From contig JAJFKY010000006.1 in the NCBI GenBank assembly GCA_021772975.1, positions 62,001-126,000 of the forward strand: a stretch of 64,000 nt of DNA. The letters run 5' to 3'. Positions 44,191-53,757 of the stretch are shown piece by piece; the stretch's first letter is position 1; every line of letters begins with the position of its first letter. The position numbers and the translations under genes are program-made. The notes under the pieces were generated by a model. The model saw only the letters and a list, made by a program, of their open reading frames with translations, did not search any database and was not told where the DNA came from. Source of the DNA: Gammaproteobacteria bacterium. Its GTDB lineage: Bacteria > Pseudomonadota > Gammaproteobacteria > Xanthomonadales > Wenzhouxiangellaceae.

Positions 44191-47100
44191 TCAAGCCGCC
44201 CATCTCGAATGGCTACTCGCCAAATCCATCGTCAAATTAAACACGCCGTCCCGCTTTTCAGCAAATAACGTGCGTCCATAGCTTTTCGGCAAGTATCTAT
44301 CCAACACCCGCCCTACCTCATCGCGCACCCGCAGGCGGGTCTGATTGTCTTTATACCAATCCTGCACCAGCACCTTGGGTGTTTCCTCGGTCAGACGCTT
44401 TAACAGCGCCTTCGCTGCCAAACGCACCTTCTTCTGTTCCGCTTTGGTCATTTTTTCCTTGCAAAGCAGGTCGTATATCTCAAGTTCGTCCTCAGTAAGA
44501 CCCTCTCGGATATGCCGCTTGTCTTCTTCCTTTAACTCCTGGGCGAACTTCACCAGTTCAGCGAAGTCAGCGTCGGCTGAGTTACTGCCGGCGTTATAGT
44601 TGTCGATAATTTCTTGTAGACGCTCGGCAAAATCACGCCGGGTGCGGTTTCGATTCAGCATATCCTGGAGCTTCTTTTCCAGAAACGCACGCAGGTCGGC
44701 AATTTCGATGTTTTTATACTTTGCCTGTTTGAAGTCTTCTTTCAGTTTATCGAAGTCAATCCTGCTAAGGTCCCACCCCTGACCTTTCTGCTCGATCTTC
44801 CAACCGGCTTTATCTTCCTTGACCGTGTTGAAACTCGCATCATCGACTATCACGCTTTCATCGAGCAGTTCGTTGATCTTACGCGTGACAGAATCAACAT
44901 CCTGTTGCTGGACAATGCTATCGATCACACCGCGCAAATACTGAAACAGGGCTACCTTACGCACCACAGGCTGACCCAGTATCTCGGGTTTGCATGCTTC
45001 GTACAGGGCGGTGATGGTGTTCTCGAAGACCTTGAAGGATTGTCGCCACTCATCCTTCGATAGCAGTTTGTCGGCCCAGTTTTCAAACAGACTGACTTGC
45101 TTGAACACATCGTCCGCCAGCAGCGCCGCATCAATCCCGATATCGCGCTCTGCGCAGAAGACCCGGCCCTGCTCAATAGCATCTTGCAGCAAAACAAATA
45201 ACTCGTCTTTATCTCTGACTGGTGCATCATCCAGCCCTTCACCGCCCTGGCCGTAATCTTTGATGGCCTTCTTTAGCCGGCCGATCACGCCGTAGTAATC
45301 AACAATCTCGCCATTTTTCTTTTCCACCCCATTGACGCGGTACGAGGTGACGCGGTTAGCGCGGGCGATGGTCTGCATCAGAGTGTGGTCTTTCTGCGGC
45401 TTATCCAGATACAGCGTGGAGACCGTGTGTGCATCGAAGCCGGTTAGCCACATCGCACAGACAAACACCAGTTGCAACGGATCGTCCGGGTCTTTGAATT
45501 TGTATTCCAGATCGTGGCCGTTGGCATCCAGATGCTCCATACGCTTGCGGTGCGGCCGAATATCCAGCCCCTGCGCGTCAAACTTTTCCTGCTCGCCGTT
45601 TTCGGCGCTGATCACCACCGCCATCTCCACCTTACGCATCCACTCTAGCCGCTTTTCCAGCCGTGCTCTGTAGTGGCTATCGCCAGTCTGCCTGATCTCA
45701 CCGCGCAGCTTTTTGATATCTGCCTTCCACAAACGCTGGACCTTGTTGTACATCTTCACGGCGGTGAACTTATCCACTGAGATCACCATGCCCTTACCCA
45801 GATAACCCCGGCGCGGAAAATGATAGGCAATATCCCTGGCGATGGTCTCCAAACGGTCGTCGCGTTTGATCACCTCCATCTCGGTAGAGAAACGCCGTTC
45901 CAGTTTTTCCTGCTGCGCCTCATCAAGATTTTCATCTTCAAGAATCTCGTAAAACTCGTCGCTCAAGCCCTCATTCTGATTCAGCACTTCCGGCACGCGT
46001 TTTTTGTAGAATAGCGGCACGGTTGCGCCATCATCCATTGACTGGCTGAAGTTGTACTCGGACACGTAGTCGCCGAACCACTCGTTGGTCTTTCGCTCCC
46101 GGCCAAGTAACGGCGTGCCGGTAAAAGCCAGATATTGGGCATTCGGAAGCCCCGCCCGCATATTCTCAGCCAGGGTTTCGTATTGGGTCCGATGTGCTTC
46201 ATCCACGATCACGATTATGTCATCACGCTCTGACAACACCGGGTAAGCTTTACCCTTGGGCCAGCTGAATTTATGAATAAGGGTAAACACCAGCTTTTTA
46301 TTTTGCCCGAGAAAGGCGCGCATCTGCTCACTGTTCTTCGGCTGCGTGGCATCGGCCTTTTTCACTGTGCCGGTGTTAAGGAAGTTGCGGTAGATCTGCC
46401 CGTCCAGGTCGATACGGTCGGTAACCACCACAAAGCTGTAGTTGCCTTCACATTTGCGGAATATCTTGCGGGCGTAAAAGATCATGGAGAAGCTTTTGCC
46501 CGAGCCCTGCGTGTGCCAGAAAACACCCAGCTTGCCACCAAACTCCGCGCGGCGGAGAAACTTGTCGAAGCCTTTGTTCACGCCGATAAACTGGTGGTTC
46601 TGGGCGATAATCTTTTGGGTGTCCTGGTAATACAGGATGAAGTTCTCCAGATAATCGAGCAGCTTGTCCTTCGGGCACAATCCGTCAAGAAAACGCTCCG
46701 CGCTGGTGCCGTCATTACGGATTTGCTCGCGCCTGATCTTCTCCTTCTCGTCATCGGGGCGCAGCCAGCGGAAAAAGTGCTCCCACTCGGCGGTCATGCT
46801 GCCAACGCGGGTTTCGATGCCGTTGGAGAACACACACAGGGCGTTGGTCAGGAACAGTTGGGGAATATCCGCCCTGTAGTTGATCAGGTTGTCATCGTAG
46901 GCGGTGCGCAGTTTGACGTTGGAATTCTTCAGCTCGATAAACACCAGCGGCAAGCCGTTGATATACAGCACAATGTCCGGGCGGCGATAGGCTGCTTTGG
47001 CCACCATACCCGTGCTCTGAATCCAAAGCTGGGTGACAGCGAGGAACTGGTTATGCGGCGAGTCCGGATGATTGAAATCAATCACCTTGATCCGCTCTTT

Positions 47101-47442
47101 GCGAAGACGGCCCTGCTCGTCCTTGAACTCCACCCGAACGCCGTCACGGATCAGCGCATCGACCTCGCGGTTGGCCGCGATAGAGGACATAACCTGGCGG
47201 GTGTCGCACAGCTGCTTGAGCGCATCGTCGATGGCGGAGTCGGGAATACCCGGATTAAGCGCGATGGCCGCTGCCTTCAAGCGGTCGTGGAGGATAACAT
47301 CACGCTTGTCGGTGCGCCCCGAATTGTCATTGAGGTCAGCCGGATCGGCGGTATAGCAATTGAGCGTGTCGTAGTTATAGACATGCTCCAGGCGCTGCAG
47401 CATCGCCTGTTCAATATCGTTTTCCGATATAAAGTTAGGCAT
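44191..47442 (-). CDS. hsdR: Type I restriction enzyme, R subunit
   Basis: 1083-residue translocase and nuclease. N-terminal PD-(D/E)XK: RRPDIVLYINGLPLVFIELK near 169. Helicase motifs: Walker A HTQGSGKSFSMIF near 310, DEAH in VIVDEAHRTQYETL near 414, SAT-like AFTGTPLLGRERKT and motif VI QTIARANRVTSYRVNG. The coiled-coil C-terminus binds HsdM. It overlaps hsdS by 8 bases, so hsdM-hsdS-hsdR is one unit. No stop or frameshift is seen, so the enzyme looks intact. Confidence 0.95.
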   Translation of the reverse strand: MPNFISENDIEQAMLQRLEHVYNYDTLNCYTADPADLNDNSGRTDKRDVILHDRLKAAAIALNPGIPDSAIDDALKQLCDTRQVMSSIAANREVDALIRDGVRVEFKDEQGRLRKERIKVIDFNHPDSPHNQFLAVTQLWIQSTGMVAKAAYRRPDIVLYINGLPLVFIELKNSNVKLRTAYDDNLINYRADIPQLFLTNALCVFSNGIETRVGSMTAEWEHFFRWLRPDDEKEKIRREQIRNDGTSAERFLDGLCPKDKLLDYLENFILYYQDTQKIIAQNHQFIGVNKGFDKFLRRAEFGGKLGVFWHTQGSGKSFSMIFYARKIFRKCEGNYSFVVVTDRIDLDGQIYRNFLNTGTVKKADATQPKNSEQMRAFLGQNKKLVFTLIHKFSWPKGKAYPVLSERDDIIVIVDEAHRTQYETLAENMRAGLPNAQYLAFTGTPLLGRERKTNEWFGDYVSEYNFSQSMDDGATVPLFYKKRVPEVLNQNEGLSDEFYEILEDENLDEAQQEKLERRFSTEMEVIKRDDRLETIARDIAYHFPRRGYLGKGMVISVDKFTAVKMYNKVQRLWKADIKKLRGEIRQTGDSHYRARLEKRLEWMRKVEMAVVISAENGEQEKFDAQGLDIRPHRKRMEHLDANGHDLEYKFKDPDDPLQLVFVCAMWLTGFDAHTVSTLYLDKPQKDHTLMQTIARANRVTSYRVNGVEKKNGEIVDYYGVIGRLKKAIKDYGQGGEGLDDAPVRDKDELFVLLQDAIEQGRVFCAERDIGIDAALLADDVFKQVSLFENWADKLLSKDEWRQSFKVFENTITALYEACKPEILGQPVVRKVALFQYLRGVIDSIVQQQDVDSVTRKINELLDESVIVDDASFNTVKEDKAGWKIEQKGQGWDLSRIDFDKLKEDFKQAKYKNIEIADLRAFLEKKLQDMLNRNRTRRDFAERLQEIIDNYNAGSNSADADFAELVKFAQELKEEDKRHIREGLTEDELEIYDLLCKEKMTKAEQKKVRLAAKALLKRLTEETPKVLVQDWYKDNQTRLRVRDEVGRVLDRYLPKSYGRTLFAEKRDGVFNLTMDLASSHSRWAA

Positions 47443-48733
47443 TGGCCAACTCGGACTGGGCGGATTTATCCTGCATACTTGGCGGGAACTGGATATCGAG
47501 GTCTTCGACTGAGAGCTTGCCGGAGATCAGGCGCGGGAGAAGGAGGTCACGGGTTTTAGTCAAATTTTCATTCTGCTGCAATCCAAGTTGAATCGATTTT
47601 AAGATAGGATTTGAAAGGTTATTAAAATTCTCAATCACGTCTTCGGATGGAGTAAGAATTTCCAGCTTCTTAAACGTTCCTTTCGTCAACTCTGGGAAAG
47701 TAGCCCCTCCGCAGAGCTGCTCGAAGTATGGCTTGGCCAGTTTGAGCCACTGGTAAAGGTAAGGGAGAGGATAGCCCTTGTTTGGGATGCATGTAATAAA
47801 GCCCTGGTTCGTACATGCGGGCGTTGTATTGATGCCGATAGCTCCGATTGTAGCCCGACTTGTCATCATCACGGAATATGCAGGAAACAATCTTGCGGAA
47901 CTCCGAGCAAGTCCTTCTTCGGAGCATTGGTCTTTGGAGTCCGAAATGAAAATACCGGCAGCTGCGGTGATGTCAGAAGGTGTGAACCAGTTTACTGTCC
48001 CTTCGCTCCAGTAGCTCGAAATAGACTTTGAGGGCGTCCCTCCGCCGGTAAACTCAAAAGCTTTCTCGATCTTCCGCACCTCCCACCCTTCCGGCACGCC
48101 TTTGACGAACTTGGTATTTTGGTAGCCGGGAAAGCGCATACGGACAAACCATTCGCGATAGAGTTCTTCGGCCATCTTTTCGAGCAGGGCGATACGGCGC
48201 TTATTGGTCTCTATCAGATCGTCGTAGGCTGTCAGAATTGCGGCGATCTTGCGTTGAGTGGGGACGTCAGGAACGGTAACCTCAGCGCGGTAAATCCTCT
48301 CCGGGGATGTGTGGCGAACCTTAGCCCCAGACGAACTGTTACGGACCTGCTGGCGAATAATGTTCGCATTAAAGAGGTGATATAGGAAATGAAGATCGGC
48401 TTTCTTCTCAAAAGGGCGCACTAACCCAAGTCGCTGATTGTGTAGGAATCGATTCGACTCCGGCATCATGGCGGGGCTGCCGAGCAATCCCTCGGCTTGC
48501 TCCGTCATCGCAACGATCATTGAACCCTTCGGCAGAATGTAGCGATCAGGTATTTCCCCAACGTAATATCGATCCTTGCCAGGCCTGAGTTTAAACCCGC
48601 CTTCTTCGTAAAAGTTTCCCGGAGTTAGTAGGACGTAGTGCCCAGAGTCAGAGAAATACTCTCCCTTGAAGGCATAGCCGTGCTCAACTTTTAGAAGGCC
48701 ACGCAGCGTCGTTTGTTTCCAAGAATCCATCAT
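47435..48733 (-). CDS. hsdS: Type I restriction-modification specificity subunit
   Basis: 432 residues. Two target-recognition domains (roughly 1-150 and 205-380) separated by a conserved helical spacer, IAAILTAYDDLIETNKRRIA, then LLEKMAEELYREWFVRMRF. The second TRD begins VPEGWEVRKIEKAFEFTGG, and the C-terminal spacer has LGLQQNENLTKTRDLLLPRL. It starts with ATG overlapping the hsdM stop (ATGA). Recognition sequence cannot be read from sequence. Confidence 0.95.
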   Translation of the reverse strand: MMDSWKQTTLRGLLKVEHGYAFKGEYFSDSGHYVLLTPGNFYEEGGFKLRPGKDRYYVGEIPDRYILPKGSMIVAMTEQAEGLLGSPAMMPESNRFLHNQRLGLVRPFEKKADLHFLYHLFNANIIRQQVRNSSSGAKVRHTSPERIYRAEVTVPDVPTQRKIAAILTAYDDLIETNKRRIALLEKMAEELYREWFVRMRFPGYQNTKFVKGVPEGWEVRKIEKAFEFTGGGTPSKSISSYWSEGTVNWFTPSDITAAAGIFISDSKDQCSEEGLARSSARLFPAYSVMMTSRATIGAIGINTTPACTNQGFITCIPNKGYPLPYLYQWLKLAKPYFEQLCGGATFPELTKGTFKKLEILTPSEDVIENFNNLSNPILKSIQLGLQQNENLTKTRDLLLPRLISGKLSVEDLDIQFPPSMQDKSAQSELANA

Positions 48734-50808
48734 TCGCCAACCATCGTCTTAGTGTTCTTGGAAATGGCTTCTTCGAGCTTGGAGGCCAACCCTCCAAGCG
48801 AATCAAGCTCGTTTTGCAGCGAGATGAGATCATCAATGAACTCTTCCTCCGTCTTACCATCCTCCTCAATCACCACGCCGACATAACGCCCCGGATTGAG
48901 CGAGTAGTCCTGCTCTTTGATCTCCTTGAGGTCGGCCAGTTTACAAAGACCGGTCACGTCCTCGTATTGCGCCTCCGGAAAACGTTCCTGCAACCAATGG
49001 ATATGAGCGAAGGCGCTTTCCGCGTTTTTCACCTCGATATGCAGGGTTTCGAGGGCGGTCTTGAGCTGTTTGGTGGCGCGGCCGGCGGTCTGGCGTTTGC
49101 CTGCTTTTCTGGCTTTTTCCGCGAAGGCTTTTTCGTGGCGGCGCACGGCCTTGTCGATCTGCTTAAGGCAATCGTGCAGTTGGGCGAAGAAGGGATCGAA
49201 GGTGGCGCGCAGTTTGTGCTGGGCGGTGTTTTTCTTATTTACTGTCGCCTTATCGCCATTGTTCTTCTGATAGGCGGTGTAGGCTTTCTCCAGCGGGGCG
49301 AGATCGGCCCAGGTTCTCACCAGACTGGCGACAGCGTCCTTGCCCGCTTTGTCAGCGAGCACTGCGAGGATTTGCTCGGAAACCGGCGCAACCTGGGTCT
49401 TGTTTTCGGCGAGGCGCAGCATGCCGGTGGCGAAGTAGCGGTCGATAAGAGCGAGGAACTCGTCACTGCGGCCTTTGTGCAGGCGGCTGATAATGGCGAT
49501 GTTTTGAATCTGTTCCGCGGAGAATTCGCGATGGGCGCGATCAATGGGGGTGAAGATATTGCGTGCATCAATAAACAGTACGCGCGCATCAGTTTTGGCC
49601 TTATCAAAAAACCACAGCGTGGCTGGCAAGGTCACCGTATAAAACATATTCGACGGCAAAGTCAGCATGCCGTAAACAAGGTTGCTTTCGATCAGGTTCC
49701 GGCGTATATCGGCCTCGGAATGACGGGCATCAGAGGCTGAGTTGGCCATCACCAATCCCGCACGTCCGGTCGCATTAAGCGACGTGGCAAACAGGCTGAT
49801 CCAAAGATAGTTGGCGTTGGGGACGGTTTCCTTGCCCTGCTCGGATTTTTTGGCTTTGGTTTTTTTGCGCGGGATGCCGTACGTATTGAAGCGGCGGTCT
49901 TTTTCAACAGCAGACAACGAGACATCATTGACGTTGAAGGGCGGATTGGCGAGCACGTAGTCGAATTGGCCGAAAGAATCGAACGGATCGTTGTAATATG
50001 AGATGGCTGGAGCAATTTCCCCGCGCAAGCCATTGACCGCCAGATTCATGCGGGCAAGCTTAACGGTCTCGCTTTGTTTCTCCTGTCCGTAAACGTAGAC
50101 GCTGGTGTCTTTGCCCTGAGCTTGCAGTTGCTTGCGGTGTTGGTTGATAAAGTCCGCCGACTGCACAAACATGCCGCCGGAACCGCAAGCCGGATCAAAC
50201 ACCGTGCCGCCGTGCGGTTCAATAATCTCAACCATCAACCGGACCACCGAACGCGGGGTAAAGAACTCTCCGCCACCCTGACCTTCGGCGAGGGCAAATT
50301 TGCCGAGAAAGTATTCGTAAATCTGACCAAAGACATCGCCGGTGGCATCATCGGGAATATTGTCGAACTTGCGTAACAGCTCAAAAGGAAGGTCTTTGGT
50401 TTCCGCGGTACGGGTCAATCGATAGTATTCATCCTTGGGCAGACTGCCCTGCAGTTCCGGCTTGTACTCTTCGATGGATTCCATCGCCTGCTCCAGCGCC
50501 TTGGCAATATCTTTTTCTTCGGGCAGGTCGAGCAGGTAACTGTAACGTGCATGATCAGGGAGATAGAATCCGCATTTGGCGACAGCGATCTCGTGATGCG
50601 GCTTTTCACGCCGCGTACCTTTCAGCTTCTGATACTCGGCCAGAATCGCTTTTTCGTGACGGCGATAGTTGATATCCGCGAATTTCAGAAAGATCAAGCC
50701 CAGCACCGGCGTGCTGTATTCTGATGCTTTAAGGTCGGAGTTCGCGCGCAGGTTATCAGCGGCTGACCAAAGATCGTCTTCGAGTTGTTTCAGTTGCTCA
50801 GAATTCAT
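48730..50808 (-). CDS. hsdM: Type I restriction-modification methyltransferase subunit
   Basis: 692 residues. N-terminal HsdM helical domain, then the N6-adenine MTase: motif I VFDPACGSGGMFVQSADF near 205 and catalytic NPPF in YVLANPPFNVNDVS near 288. A long C-terminal extension with coiled coil and EQDYSLNPGRYVGVVIEEDG is typical of the larger HsdM branch. It starts 4 bases inside the fic stop. Confidence 0.96.
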   Translation of the reverse strand: MNSEQLKQLEDDLWSAADNLRANSDLKASEYSTPVLGLIFLKFADINYRRHEKAILAEYQKLKGTRREKPHHEIAVAKCGFYLPDHARYSYLLDLPEEKDIAKALEQAMESIEEYKPELQGSLPKDEYYRLTRTAETKDLPFELLRKFDNIPDDATGDVFGQIYEYFLGKFALAEGQGGGEFFTPRSVVRLMVEIIEPHGGTVFDPACGSGGMFVQSADFINQHRKQLQAQGKDTSVYVYGQEKQSETVKLARMNLAVNGLRGEIAPAISYYNDPFDSFGQFDYVLANPPFNVNDVSLSAVEKDRRFNTYGIPRKKTKAKKSEQGKETVPNANYLWISLFATSLNATGRAGLVMANSASDARHSEADIRRNLIESNLVYGMLTLPSNMFYTVTLPATLWFFDKAKTDARVLFIDARNIFTPIDRAHREFSAEQIQNIAIISRLHKGRSDEFLALIDRYFATGMLRLAENKTQVAPVSEQILAVLADKAGKDAVASLVRTWADLAPLEKAYTAYQKNNGDKATVNKKNTAQHKLRATFDPFFAQLHDCLKQIDKAVRRHEKAFAEKARKAGKRQTAGRATKQLKTALETLHIEVKNAESAFAHIHWLQERFPEAQYEDVTGLCKLADLKEIKEQDYSLNPGRYVGVVIEEDGKTEEEFIDDLISLQNELDSLGGLASKLEEAISKNTKTMVGE

Positions 50809-51926
50809 AATTGATACGTGTTGAAAACATGCTGATCACTCAACAATAGATTGAGCAGCTTTGAATGAACAAATAGTTTTTCCCGCCCGACTTTCAGAGA
50901 CTCTAAAACGCCAATCTTCTCTAGTTCATGCAGGTAATTGGAAGCGGTCTCGCGTTGAGCAATGTTTCTATCCACCAGGTTGGCAATTCGGCAGTACGGT
51001 TGTTCAAAGATGGTATCCACAAGTTCCCTGGTGTAGATTTTGGGCAATGTTTCACGGACATAGTCTATGGTATGGCTCAGCAGGTTATTCACCGTAACGA
51101 TCTTTTCCGTTGTCCACCTGGCGGTTTCGGTGGTTGCCGAGAGCATATACAAAATCCATTCCTCCCAAGCCTGATCTGCTGTGACAGCCAACAACAGTCG
51201 GTAGTAATCGTTTTTTTGCTGGATGATAAATCGGCTGAGGTACAAGATGGGCTTGGTCAGCAGGCCGGTTTCAATCAGAAACAACAGGTTCAAAATCCTG
51301 CCCGTTCGCCCGTTACCATCGGTAAATGGATGGATACTTTCGAACTGATAATGAGCAACGGCCATACGGATTAATGGGTCGATTGCTGTATCGTCATGCA
51401 GAAATTTTTCCCAATTGCTTAATAAATCTCGCAGTAGCTGCTCGCCTTCTGGTGGTGTAAAAATAACCTCACCGGTTTGGCCATTGGCAATGCGGGTTCC
51501 CGGTACGCGGCGAATCTGCATGTTGCCCTGCTTAACCATACTGCATACCTGTACAGCGGTTGAGGCGGATAACGGTTTGTTCTCCAGCGATTCGAACCCC
51601 TGATACAGCGCCTTGCGGTAATGCAATGCTTCTTTGGTGGCCGCATCGATGGTGCTGGTGGGTTTGTAGAAACTTTGAAACAGCTTATCACCGGTAGTGA
51701 CAATATTTTCTATTGCCGAGCTATCCTTTGCCTCCAGCAACGGGAGAATGTTAATCAACATCGCTTGATTGGGGATGAGTTCAGCAGCTTGTTTTAACTC
51801 GGCAACGGCTGAGCGCGCGTCAATACAGGATTTGAGAATGGCTTTGGTCTCTATCTCTGCCTCGGGTGGCAACGCAGGCAATTCGTTGTAGGGCCTTTCA
51901 GCGTGCCATCTTGATTTTTCTAACAT
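50805..51926 (-). CDS. fic: Fic-domain protein, class II self-inhibited type
   Basis: 373 residues from the ATG at 51926; a TTG two codons earlier is unlikely. Three modules: N-terminal inhibitory helix with DSSAIENIVT near residue 70 ([ST]xxxE[GN] motif), the Fic core HPFTDGNGRTGRILNLLFLI near 200, and a C-terminal wHTH (CRIANLVDRNIAQRETASNY, then LHELEKIGVLESL). All Fic catalytic residues including the His are present. Fic enzymes AMPylate target proteins. It is first in the operon, overlapping hsdM by 4 bases, so it is likely under the same control. Confidence 0.9.
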   Translation of the reverse strand: MLEKSRWHAERPYNELPALPPEAEIETKAILKSCIDARSAVAELKQAAELIPNQAMLINILPLLEAKDSSAIENIVTTGDKLFQSFYKPTSTIDAATKEALHYRKALYQGFESLENKPLSASTAVQVCSMVKQGNMQIRRVPGTRIANGQTGEVIFTPPEGEQLLRDLLSNWEKFLHDDTAIDPLIRMAVAHYQFESIHPFTDGNGRTGRILNLLFLIETGLLTKPILYLSRFIIQQKNDYYRLLLAVTADQAWEEWILYMLSATTETARWTTEKIVTVNNLLSHTIDYVRETLPKIYTRELVDTIFEQPYCRIANLVDRNIAQRETASNYLHELEKIGVLESLKVGREKLFVHSKLLNLLLSDQHVFNTYQL

Positions 51927-51947
51927 GTCCAAGCTTTAGCTTTTTAT

Positions 51948-52000
51948 CGACAGATAGTCAGAATATGTCGATAGCGTCGACATGTCAATAAAATATGTCG
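51948..52000. promoter_or_regulatory. Two tandem palindromic operators before fic
   Basis: Two 23-bp units of the form CGACA[GT]-N11-ATGTCG at 51948-51970 and 51978-52000, separated by 7 bases. The second is a perfect 6-bp inverted repeat (CGACAT/ATGTCG); the first has one mismatch. They lie 22 bases upstream of the fic ATG. Likely an operator for autoregulation, for example by the wHTH of Fic. Confidence 0.65.
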
Positions 52001-52027
52001 GCATTATCGCTTAAAGCAGACACGTTC

Positions 52028-52081
52028 TTAGGTACCCTTCATAGCTTGATGCTTCAAATGATCAGAGTCTGTACTTGTCAT
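52028..52081 (-). CDS. Short reading frame with strong ribosome site upstream of fic (17 residues)
   Basis: MTSTDSDHLKHQAMKGT, preceded by AAGGAGG with 7-base spacing. No family recognised. It could be a leader peptide, a remnant of an antitoxin gene, or chance. The operators lie between it and fic. Low confidence. Confidence 0.25.
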   Translation of the reverse strand: MTSTDSDHLKHQAMKGT

Positions 52082-52223
52082 TTGGTAACCTCCTTGCCTC
52101 TTCAGGGGCTTTCGTTAGCCTAGCTTTTTGCCGTGCCCTGTTGTTTGCTGCTGACGTTTTCCAACCTGTAGGGATAATACATGATCGGTGCGTTTGAGGG
52201 CCATTGGATGGTTTTCCTGGCAC

Positions 52224-52442
52224 GGGTCGCCCGCAAGCGGGCTCTTACAGTGTGGTTGGTGGTGCGGGGAAGCGGTAGGTCGGCTTAGAACCGCCAGGTT
52301 CGTAAGCCGACAATGTTGCTACAACAGGATTTGTGCCACCTGGTTGGCAGGTGTGCCGTTGCTGGCTGTTCTTGTCGGATTACGGCTGCGCCTAATCCGA
52401 CCTACGGACATTGGGCGGGTCGCCCGCGAGCGGGCTCCTACA
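52224..52442. repeat. REP cluster between fic and the flavoprotein gene
   Basis: Elements: inverted GCCCGCAAGCGGGC arm (52224-52249), GTAGGTCGGCTTAG arm with CGTAAGCCGACA (52276-52313), CGGATTACGGCTGCGCC with TAATCCGACCTAC (52374-52405), and GTCGCCCGCGAGCGGGC with CTCCTAC (52417-52442). The remainder of 52082-52502 contains no supported gene. Confidence 0.8.
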
Positions 52443-52502
52443 GGGTGGATGACGGCCGGGTTGCTTTATACTGCCGGTCTTTATCTTTTGGCCGATTGAC
52501 TG

Positions 52503-53696
52503 ATGCCCAAAACCGAATCCATCGATGTGGTAATCATCGGCGCTGGTGCCGCGGGGCTGATGTGTGCGTTGACGGCCGGCTACCGGGGGCGGCGGGTGTT
52601 GCTGTTGGATCATGCCAATAAACCGGGCAAGAAGATTCTGATGTCGGGTGGCGGGCGCTGCAACTTCACCCATCTGCACACCACGCCCGGGCATTTTCGC
52701 TCGGACAACCCCGCCTTCTGCATCTCTGCCCTGCGCCGCTACACACCGCATGACTTTGTCGAACTGGTTGAGCGACATGGCATTGACTATGTCGAGAAAG
52801 CCCCCGGCCAGTTGTTCTGCGGGGACGATTTTAAGTCGCGGGCCATTGTGCGGATGCTGCTGACCGAGTGTGAATGGGCGGGTGTTACGGTGCGTTTGGA
52901 TACTTCGGTTGAAAGCATTGAACGCCTGGGCGAAGGCTTTGCCTTGCGCACCAGCGGCGGGACGCTGCATTGCGAGTCTCTGGTGATCGCCAGTGGTGGT
53001 TTGTCGGTGCCGACCATGGGCGCTTCCGGGTTCGGGTATCAGGTGGCGCGGCAGTTTGGGCTGGAGGTATTGCCCACCCGGGCCGGGCTGGTGCCGTTTA
53101 CGCTGCACCCGGAACAAAAACAGCACTTTGCACCGTTATCCGGGGTGGCCTGTGAGGTGGCGGTACACTGCCGGGGACAGCGTTTTCAGGAACCCATGCT
53201 GTTTACCCATCGCGGATTGAGCGGTCCGGCGATGTTGCAGATTTCCAGCTTCTGGGAACCCGGTGATGCGTTGTGTGTGGATTTATTGCCATCTTTGCCA
53301 GTGGCCAGTCAATTAAGCCATTACCGCAACCGGCAACCACGGAATACGCTGCTGCACTGGCTGTACCAGCAACTGCCCAAACGGGTGGCGCAAACGCTGG
53401 TGGAATTGCATCAATGGGATGGACCGGTGCAGGCTTATAGCAATGAGCAATTACAACTTGTCGAGCAGCAGTTGCGCGAATGGGCAATCAAGCCCGCCGG
53501 CACTGAGGGTTACCGCACCGCCGAAGTGACCCTGGGCGGGGTGGATACCCGGCGTATTTCTTCCAAAACCTTTGCCTGTGATACGGTGCCGGGGTTGTAT
53601 TTTATCGGTGAAGTGCTGGATGTGACCGGTGAGCTGGGCGGGTTTAATTTTCAGTGGGCGTGGGCGTCGGGTTTTTGTGCGGGGCAGGTGGTTTAG
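52503..53696 (+). CDS. NAD(P)/FAD-dependent oxidoreductase, HI0933/BaiN-like
   Basis: 397 residues. FAD motif VVIIGAGAAGLMCALTAGY, then NKPGKKILMSGGGRCNFTH, the marker of the HI0933/YhiN/BaiN family. LVIASGGLSVPTMGASGFGY and the C-terminal YFIGEVLDVTGELGGFNFQW (with WAWASG) match. Likely flavoprotein reductase; substrate unknown. It is a lone gene among REP elements. Confidence 0.93.
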   Translation: MPKTESIDVVIIGAGAAGLMCALTAGYRGRRVLLLDHANKPGKKILMSGGGRCNFTHLHTTPGHFRSDNPAFCISALRRYTPHDFVELVERHGIDYVEKAPGQLFCGDDFKSRAIVRMLLTECEWAGVTVRLDTSVESIERLGEGFALRTSGGTLHCESLVIASGGLSVPTMGASGFGYQVARQFGLEVLPTRAGLVPFTLHPEQKQHFAPLSGVACEVAVHCRGQRFQEPMLFTHRGLSGPAMLQISSFWEPGDALCVDLLPSLPVASQLSHYRNRQPRNTLLHWLYQQLPKRVAQTLVELHQWDGPVQAYSNEQLQLVEQQLREWAIKPAGTEGYRTAEVTLGGVDTRRISSKTFACDTVPGLYFIGEVLDVTGELGGFNFQWAWASGFCAGQVV

Positions 53697-53757
53697 TGGC
53701 GGTTGAGGGTTAGTTCAGATCGAAATAGATTTGGCCTTGGGTTTTTGTGTTGGTGTT

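Noticed and set aside
46273-47559. 428-codon plus-strand frame
   Set aside because: Entirely antisense to hsdR/hsdS; no recognisable motif and no ribosome site.
48814-49740. 308-codon plus-strand frame
   Set aside because: Antisense to hsdM, which has intact MTase motifs.
52188-52499. 103-codon frame before the flavoprotein gene
   Set aside because: Composed of REP elements; no ribosome site or conserved domain.
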